Shown here in pieces: positions 57,857 through 64,000 of a stretch of DNA of 64,000 bases (position 1 is the first letter of the stretch; the number at the start of each line of letters is the position of its first letter). The stretch comes from Notolepis coatsorum (taxonomy: Eukaryota; Chordata; Actinopteri; Aulopiformes; Paralepididae): contig OZ020589.1 of NCBI GenBank assembly GCA_963971535.1, positions 79,530,911 to 79,594,910 on the forward strand, in the 5' to 3' direction. The notes below the pieces were generated by a model. The model ran no database searches. It saw only the letters and a program-made list of their open reading frames with translations, and had not been told where the DNA came from. A program made the translations under genes and the position numbers.

Positions 57857-58925
57857 CTATTTATGTTCTTATTCAATGGCATTAACTATTTATGTTCCTA
57901 TAACTAAATAGTTATGAATCTGAAACCTGGGTTACAACAGCAACAGACAGCTCTTGAATCAGGACGGTCTGATCACATGAACCAGCTCACAATAATCTCT
58001 GAGTTCTGCACATGGTTCTGGATAATTATCCCATCAAAACAAAAGTCTTCTGTTATATCGAGATAATGAGATAAATGAATCCGTTATCACGATAAAACAA
58101 TTAATTGAAAAACTGAATCGAGAACAAAGATGAAAACTAAAAACGAAAGAAAGTAAGAATGAATGGAAAATATAAAATTAAGTAAAAGTAAGTAGCTAAC
58201 CCTGATGGGTTTTTTGACATTCTGAAGTCACTAGTTGATGAAAAAGTTAGTGTCCTGCTTCTGTCAGTGCTCTACATACTGGTGGAGTGTAAAGGCGCTC
58301 CCATAGTCCAGCAGACTGTACACAGAGCAGACTCCGCGGAGGTCCGCGCGGCTCTTTGAGCTTTCATAGTCGAGCAGATCTCAGCGGACGTCCGCGGTCT
58401 ATTTCCTACATTTCTCGCACCAGTTTTACTACATTTCCCACAAAAAAAGTTTTACGCACTTGAATAACAGGTAGCGAGATGCAATGTACCGTATAGGTGT
58501 ACCTTAAGTACCTAATGTACCTTAAGCTTTGTCAAGAAGGTATTTCCAACACTTTATCCTTCCTTCCAATCACTTGTATTATTATTAGTGCTGTAAGGCG
58601 ATAAAAAAAGGTATCTAATTAATTACTGGATTTGTAATTAATTAATCTAATTAATCACATTTTAATCGAATAACCATTTTATGCCTGATATTCTATATTC
58701 TATAATCATATTTCAAATTGCATGCGTCCGGATGGCAGAATTCAGTACTGTATCTACAAAACCTTCTGTTTAATCATCTTCCATCTATTAATTTGCTTAG
58801 ATTTTTCAGGTCTGGTCAATTTGAGCATGGTGTTATTCACAGTCAAAGATAAAAAAAAATGTATTGATATTCTCATTTGGTTCCTTACAATTTACTCAAA
58901 ATAAAATTTTCATTCAATCAATCAC
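57857..58925. other. No gene; fragments of small repeats
   Basis: 58050-58115 carries the inverse of the ATCTCGATATAAC motif seen at 35231 and 48862. 58300-58410 has paired CCATAGTC/TCATAGTC and GGACGTCCGCG-type motifs that suggest a partial MITE. 58590-58680 has ATTAATTA-rich sequence like one end of a hAT-type MITE. 58820-58920 ends in ATTTTCATTCAATCAATC, a LINE-like tail. None has both ends resolved. Confidence 0.4.
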
Positions 58926-58995
58926 AGCGCAGATTGATTGATTGAATGAAAATGTTATTAACAGATTGCAGAATGGGTACAATACAGTACGGCTC
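58926..58995 (-). repeat. LINE 3' tail family member, truncated
   Basis: Complement of the shared tail (GATTGATTGAATGAAAATG...GCAGAATGGGTACAATACAG in part), cut at 58995 by the BEL/Pao LTR. The same sequence continues uninterrupted at 41630-41660. Confidence 0.85.
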
Positions 58996-60346
58996 TGTAA
59001 CTGAGGGGTACAATTCCCTGACTGTATTGAGAGTATGGTATCATTAAACCACTACTTAGTTATGTACTTTAATTACTGGCCATACAGTACATGGTATATC
59101 TGGTGAACACCCACACAAGAACACGGCAATGACAAAGAAAGTTCTAGTTAGAGGTATTTATTATTAGAGCAGCAACGGTAGGTTACAGATTGAGAATTAT
59201 GATTGCGCTTGTAAGGCGAAGAACACTTAAAGTAGGTCAAGAGCGTAAGTCCCTGAGAATAGTAAGATGGGTATAACTGACGCCACCTGTAGCATAAGAA
59301 TTACATAAGGTACACTCGTAGTCAGCTGGAGACACTAGGGGGTTCCCTCCGGTTGTAAGCCGGCAGGGTAGAGGAATGTTCGGGAGCAAAGTCTGGATCA
59401 ACGCGGAATAACGAGGCTCCAGATACAGGAGCCAGTGCAATACTCCCTTGGTCCGTAGACAAAGCAACAGCTATACTCCAGTATGCACGACAGCATGGAT
59501 GAAAGCTAGCCAGCCTCTGTGGTCCTAGAGGCGGGCTCGATGGTGCTCCTCACAGGGTAGATCCCACACAGCAGTGGGGTAGACTGTTCTCTGCTCCAGC
59601 AGCCACAGTACCAAAGCAATATAATCCAGCCGGAAAAGGCTCTGCATTCGCCGGTGTAGGTTCTCCGGTGTACATATCCAACGGTTCTCATCTAGGACTC
59701 CTCGGGTGGTGGCGCGAGTTTAGGCCGCCCAGCCTGGATAAGTGCACTAGCTAGAGGTACGACGAACCGGTGGTAATGATGGTCACGGAGAACGGTAGCC
59801 GCACGATACAATATAAATAATAGACTTTTTATTATTATTATTAATAGACTCTATTACTTCACAATAGAATAAGTCGAACTCGACGATACAGCGTTAAACT
59901 CTGACACTTTAGCTATCTATTCGCACGCGGTTCTCAAGGCTCTATTCAAGGGCAAAGAGGCCCACTTCACGGCACGTTGTATCGTGGTGAAGGCTTCAAC
60001 TTTTAGGATACTCTACTGCTGTATCCACCTGCGACGTATTTATACGTAAGGTGAATAATCTAGTGCCAACCTCAGTTCTGTCTCGTATTACTGCGCAAAC
60101 CTGGACATGTTGAGACATGCCTTGGCGGTGGCTTTGAACTTGCCATTGGGGGTATGGCCGTTGGCGCCTAGGGGTCGCTGTCCAATAGGAGAACGAATAT
60201 TATGGTCTGGCTTGTACCTAGGTAAAGGGATATTCCGTGTATATATACAAAGAATATACAAGGGATATCAGACGATATACAAATATTATACAAGGTATCT
60301 CAAGTAATAAATATATATATTCGGTTTAATCTGACCCTTTGTAACA
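58996..60346 (-). repeat. BEL/Pao copy 2, 3' LTR
   Basis: 1,351 bp. On the minus strand it starts TGTTACAAAGGGTCAGATTA and ends CCCTCAGTTACA, the same termini as copy 1. The interior is alignable only in parts (AATATATATATTTATT start, CAGGGAATTGTACCCC end). Confidence 0.9.
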
Positions 60347-60441
60347 GCCGCCTCCTAATTAGTCCGCACCTAATTAGATAAGCAGAGACAGATTAACCGT
60401 CTTGTCCACTACTCAATGTCCGTTGTGGGGAGTAGGGTAAT

Positions 60442-62145
60442 TCACAAAGTCAGTGGGTCATGGTCGTCATCAAGGGAGTCAGGGAGCCTAGGCAACTCTA
60501 TCAGCCTCGCCACGGGTCGGGTGTATGTCCGTCCCTGGACGAGAACTTCTGCCGCTCTGACCTTTCCGTCGGCACCAGTGATCACTTTGCTTACGCGGCC
60601 GGCCGGCCACATAGCTCGGGGTAGTGACTGGTCTATGGTCATGACGACTGTGCCCTCCGTCAAATTGTCTCTTTCTTTTACCCATTTCTGGCGGGTCTGT
60701 AGAGACGGTAGATAGTGGAGGAGGAAACTGTTCCAAAACTTGTCAGCCAATACTTGACTGTACCTCCACATTCTTCGGCCGTTCGCTTCCTCAGGTCTGT
60801 ACACTGTCTGTGGGAGCGCGGGGTCCAGCCGCCCCATCAAGAGAGTGTTGGGGGTAACTGGGTCGACATCTGCTACATCACTTGAGACGTAACCGAGGGG
60901 CTTTGAGTTCAATACTCCCTCGATCTCTGTGAGGACTGTCGTGAGGACTTCTTCAGCCACGGTCTGGGCCCCAAGCACGGCATACAGGGCTGTCTTTATT
61001 GAACGTACTTCTCGTTCCCAGGTTCCCCCGAAGTGAGGGGCATTCGGGGGGTTAAACTGGAAGTCAATCTGAGAGGGAGCGAGGTGGGTCTTAAGTTCTG
61101 GGCCCATAGCTTGGAAGCTCTCTCTCAGCTCTCTTTCTCCGCCTTTGAAGTTTGTCCCGTGATCAGACAGTAATATAGACGGTTTTCCTTTCCGCGCTGT
61201 GAATCTCCGGAAGGCCATAAGGAATGAGTCCGTACTCATGGTTGGAAGGAGTTCTATGTGTATCGCTCGGGTGGTCATGCATTTGAATACAATACCCCAC
61301 CTCTTCTCCGTCCCTCTTCCTTTTTTCACATACAGCGGGCCGAAGCAGTCCATACCGGTGGAGTGAAAGGGCTTGTCGCCAAGTCGGAGGCGACAGGGAG
61401 GTAGGTCAGCCATCCTGGGTATGCTGGGCTGTGCTCGCCACTTGCGACAGTCTAGACAGGTCCGCTGGAAGCGTCGTACTGCTTCTCTTCCTTGCAGTAT
61501 CCAATAGCGACGTCTGATCTCAGCGAAGACTCTCTCTGCCCCAGCGTGGTGCACATCCTCGTCGTATTTCTTTATGATGAGCTCTGTGACCTTGTGTCGG
61601 CTGTTGAGAACTATAGGGAACTTGACGTCATCCGTTAAGTCCGGGGCCCTTCTCAGACAACCACCCACTCTGATGAGATCATGGGCGTCGCGCTCAGGGG
61701 CCAAGTGGAGCAGTCTGCTGTCTGACGGGACTGGCTTTGATCCCTGCAGACAGTCTAGCTCGTCGGGGAACGAGTCTCTTTGGGCTCGCTGTAGCAGAAG
61801 GAGTTCTGCTTCTTCGTAATTAGCTGCATTAATGTCAGTAGTGGAGGGAACCTCAGGGTGGTGCCACAGGAATGTCTTTAACTGCGCACTCTCAAGGGTG
61901 GGGCAGTCGTCTATGTTAGGGTTGGTGGGGACTGGTGTGTGCGTCAACCCACAGAACATAGATTTCTTCATCTCTGCTTCCTCTTGACTAGCCTCCTGTG
62001 GGGTGGGGTTAGGCCACTCTTCTTCCGGGAGCTTGAGGAACTCGGGACCGTCACTGTAGATATTGTGACGTGAGAGGTCATCTAGGGACATCCCCGTGTG
62101 ATGACATCTGCTGGGTTCTGTTTTGTGTCCACGTACCTCCAGCAT
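60442..62145 (-). pseudogene. BEL/Pao copy 2 pol: integrase and C-terminus
   Basis: This 567-codon open frame follows RNase H after a frameshift. The integrase zinc finger region has HHAG and CLDCRKW. The catalytic core shows GMDCFGPLYV (first Asp), LLSDHGTNFKGG (second Asp) and FGGTWEREVRS (Glu), so the DDE triad is complete. A C-terminal domain (WPAGRVSKVITGADGKVRAA) ends at the stop. Integrase inserts the element's DNA copy into the host chromosome. This region has no counterpart in copy 1, where it was deleted between the AQxxTFL and FLLHYLPSL sequences. The frame's nominal start is not a real start; it is one section of a polyprotein. Confidence 0.93.
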
Positions 62146-64000
62146 GCTGATTCTGTTAAATCTTGGATCTCTGTGATTCTGACTCCCACGAAGACCTTGT
62201 ATCTACACGAATCGGACTGGATCCATGTGAGTACGGTCATGGAGTCTGACCACAGGATTGTTCTTTGCACCGGGATGGTGAGTTCACGTTGGATTAACGT
62301 GGCGAGTTGCGCTCCTACTAGGGCTGCGCAGAGCTCTAGACGTGGGATCGATTGTTGCTTGCGGGGGGCTATCCTTGAACGAGCCAGGATGAAGGCGGTA
62401 TGTATTTCTCCTCCCTCCTCTCGGGCCCGCAAGTAAGCCACCGAGCCGTAGGCTACTTCTGAGGCGTCGCTGAAGACGCGCAGGTCCATCTGGCACGTCT
62501 CCAGCCGCACTGTGGGTGGGAAGTAGCTGCGGCGTATGTTGACACCTGGGAGCGAGTTGAGTTATTTTTCCCACTCTCTCCATGTGGAAGCAAGGTGGTC
62601 GGGTATGGGGTCGTCCCAGCCCTGGTCCTTGTCCCACAGCTCTCGCACAATCATTTTTGCCCTGGTGGTGTAAGGTAAGATACATCCCAACGGGTCATAT
62701 TGTCTGGCGAGTGTTCTGTATACACTCCGTCTGGTGGTCGGTAGTGAAATCGACCTTCCCTGCTCCTTGGTCAGGGGTGTGTGTCTGTAATGGAGCGAGT
62801 CTGTTTTGAAGCGCCAGACTAGTCCTAATGTCATTTCTTGGGCTTCACCTGGGATGGTCGCCATCCAGGTCTCGCTGCTTGCTGCCTTGTTCTCTGCGGA
62901 GAGGCTGCGCAGTACTTGAGGGTCGCTGCTGGCCCACTGCCGGAGATCAAAGCCGCCTTTGATCAGGGAGGCGCGGAGCTTGAGTAGGAGGGCCTCGGCC
63001 TCTTCTGGCGTCGAGACGCTTTGCAGACAGTTGTCCACGTAGAAACTCATCTCTACACTTTGTCGGACCTCCTCGTCAGCTGCTGGGTCCTCTGCGACAT
63101 GTTTTTGCAGTGCGAACGTAGCACAGCATGGGCTGCATGTGGTTCCGAAAGGGAGGACCTCCCATTGGTAGATGGATGGTTGCTCATCCCCGATCCTCTC
63201 TCTCCATAAGAACCGCAGCAGGGGCTTGTCCTCTTCCACTAGTCGCACGTGCAGGAACATCCCTTTGATGTCGCCGCTGATGGCCACCTTGTTTTGGCGG
63301 AAACGTAGCAACACGCCTAGTAGAGAGGGGCCGAGTGTTGGACCGGGCAAGAGTTCTTTATTCAGATTCTGTAGTCCGATCTGGTAGCTGCAGTTGAACA
63401 CAATACGATCCTTGCCGTTGTGGTGGACCTTGTGGTGGGGCACGTACCATGATTCGGTCGTCTGATCGGCCTCTTGAATGTCAATTTTCTTTATGTGTCC
63501 CGCTGTGATTAGCTTGTCAATCTCAGCGCGGTACACAGTGGCTTGAGCGGGGTCTCTGGCTAGACGCCGCTCGGTGTTCAGTAGATATCGCTCCGTCGCT
63601 TCTTTTGAGGCGTGGAAGGTGGGCATACCCTCTCGCCTCAAGAGTGGAGTTGCGTATCTCATCACTCCATTGACCTCGACTCTCTTTGTCCTCTGCTCGA
63701 GGAGGGCTATGGCATAAGTGTCTTCCTTTGAACGAATGTGTTTCTTTTCGTTCTTAAAGGGCATTGTGTCTAGTGTCCATAGCCTCTCGACGTGCTGTAA
63801 GAGGGTGGTGTCTTCTTCTGTCATTCTGGAGTGGAGGCAGCGAGTGGCTGCTGGTCGGTTGGGAGACCTGGAGAGGGGGCCTTGTAGTGTCCATCCTAGG
63901 CGGGTCTCGACTGCTGCTGGACAGCCTCTGGGCCCGATGTGGACCCGGTCCGTTGGGACGATGAGGTGTGCGTGGTCGGATCCTATGAGCAGGGTCGGGG
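62082..64000 (-). pseudogene. BEL/Pao copy 2 pol: protease end, RT and RNase H
   Basis: The frame enters from beyond the window with the end of the protease region (LIGSDHAHLIVP-like at 63950-64000). It continues through RT (KVAISGDIKGMFLHVRLVEE, PFGTTCSPCC, FYVDNCLQS near 63040-63065) to 62562. A TAA stop there falls where copy 1 reads Met-Glu. RNase H continues in the same frame (VFSDASEVAYGS, ILWSDSMTVLTWIQSD, 62082-62510), and here the Trp that is a stop in copy 1 is present. A one-base loss at about 62100 then shifts the frame to the integrase. RT residues look intact, but the polyprotein is broken twice. Confidence 0.92.

Larger units (their letters stand above)
58996..64000 (-). mobile_element. 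BEL/Pao LTR retrotransposon, copy 2 (partial at window edge)
   Basis: Minus strand: 3' LTR (58996-60346), then pol read leftward, leaving the window within the protease region. It is clearly related to copy 1 but diverged, especially in the LTR, so it belongs to another subfamily. It keeps the integrase. It is broken by one in-frame stop and one frameshift. The 5 bp next to the LTR is GGCTC; the other flank is outside the window. Confidence 0.93.

Overview
The window looks like teleost fish DNA made almost entirely of transposable elements. I could not support any host gene. The fish assignment is an inference from the mixture: L1 and L2/Rex1-type LINEs, BEL/Pao, DIRS and Penelope retroelements, piggyBac and hAT DNA transposons, teleost-style tRNA SINEs and long AC microsatellites. 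Open frames coding for His/Tyr-rich, Gly/Tyr/Phe-rich or Cys/Val-rich peptides are only translated tandem repeats.

Layout. 1-2670: two SINEs, an AC microsatellite and unassigned sequence. 2671-24986: the two halves of one minus-strand piggyBac element, pushed about 19 kb apart. The break is filled by a minisatellite (8-10 bp units, ACTATTAC/ACACTATTAC). Into that array have inserted a BEL/Pao element (4338-12311, part of it tandemly duplicated to 15194), a LINE 3' end (15387-15938) and a full-length L1 with two open ORFs (16973-22780). A second array, GGGGTA-rich, closes the break. A hAT MITE sits in the piggyBac 5' region.

24990-35350: microsatellites, SINEs and LINE 3' ends; a 5'-truncated Rex1/L2-type LINE (27722-29254); and an uncharacterised repeat present in both orientations (26305-27050 plus, 30029-33565 minus). 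The minus copy holds a Penelope-like element, which itself holds a piggyBac-type MITE. 35353-47583: a DIRS retrotransposon with inverted terminal repeats and an internal complementary region. It is opened by an L2 LINE (with its own hAT insertion), a 2.7 kb hAT (with another hAT inside) and a hAT MITE; subtracting these leaves about 5.6 kb, a normal DIRS size. 47584-48860: a LINE tail with a SINE inside. 49190-53352: minisatellites and a nearly complete L2/Rex1-type LINE with frameshifts. 53471-57856: a second DIRS-type element in reverse orientation without recognisable pol. 58996-64000: a second BEL/Pao element on the minus strand, truncated by the window edge, which keeps the integrase that the first BEL lost.

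The elements do not cooperate as a pathway; the region reads as a record of successive insertions. Relative ages follow from nesting: piggyBac is older than the array, which is older than BEL and L1; each DIRS guest is younger than the DIRS. The L1 is the only element seen with all its ORFs open. I found no clearly new biological system. The strongest leads are the array that acts as an insertion sink inside the piggyBac gene, the G-rich array beside it, the coding-poor DIRS derivative, and the Penelope terminal repeats with a hammerhead-like core.
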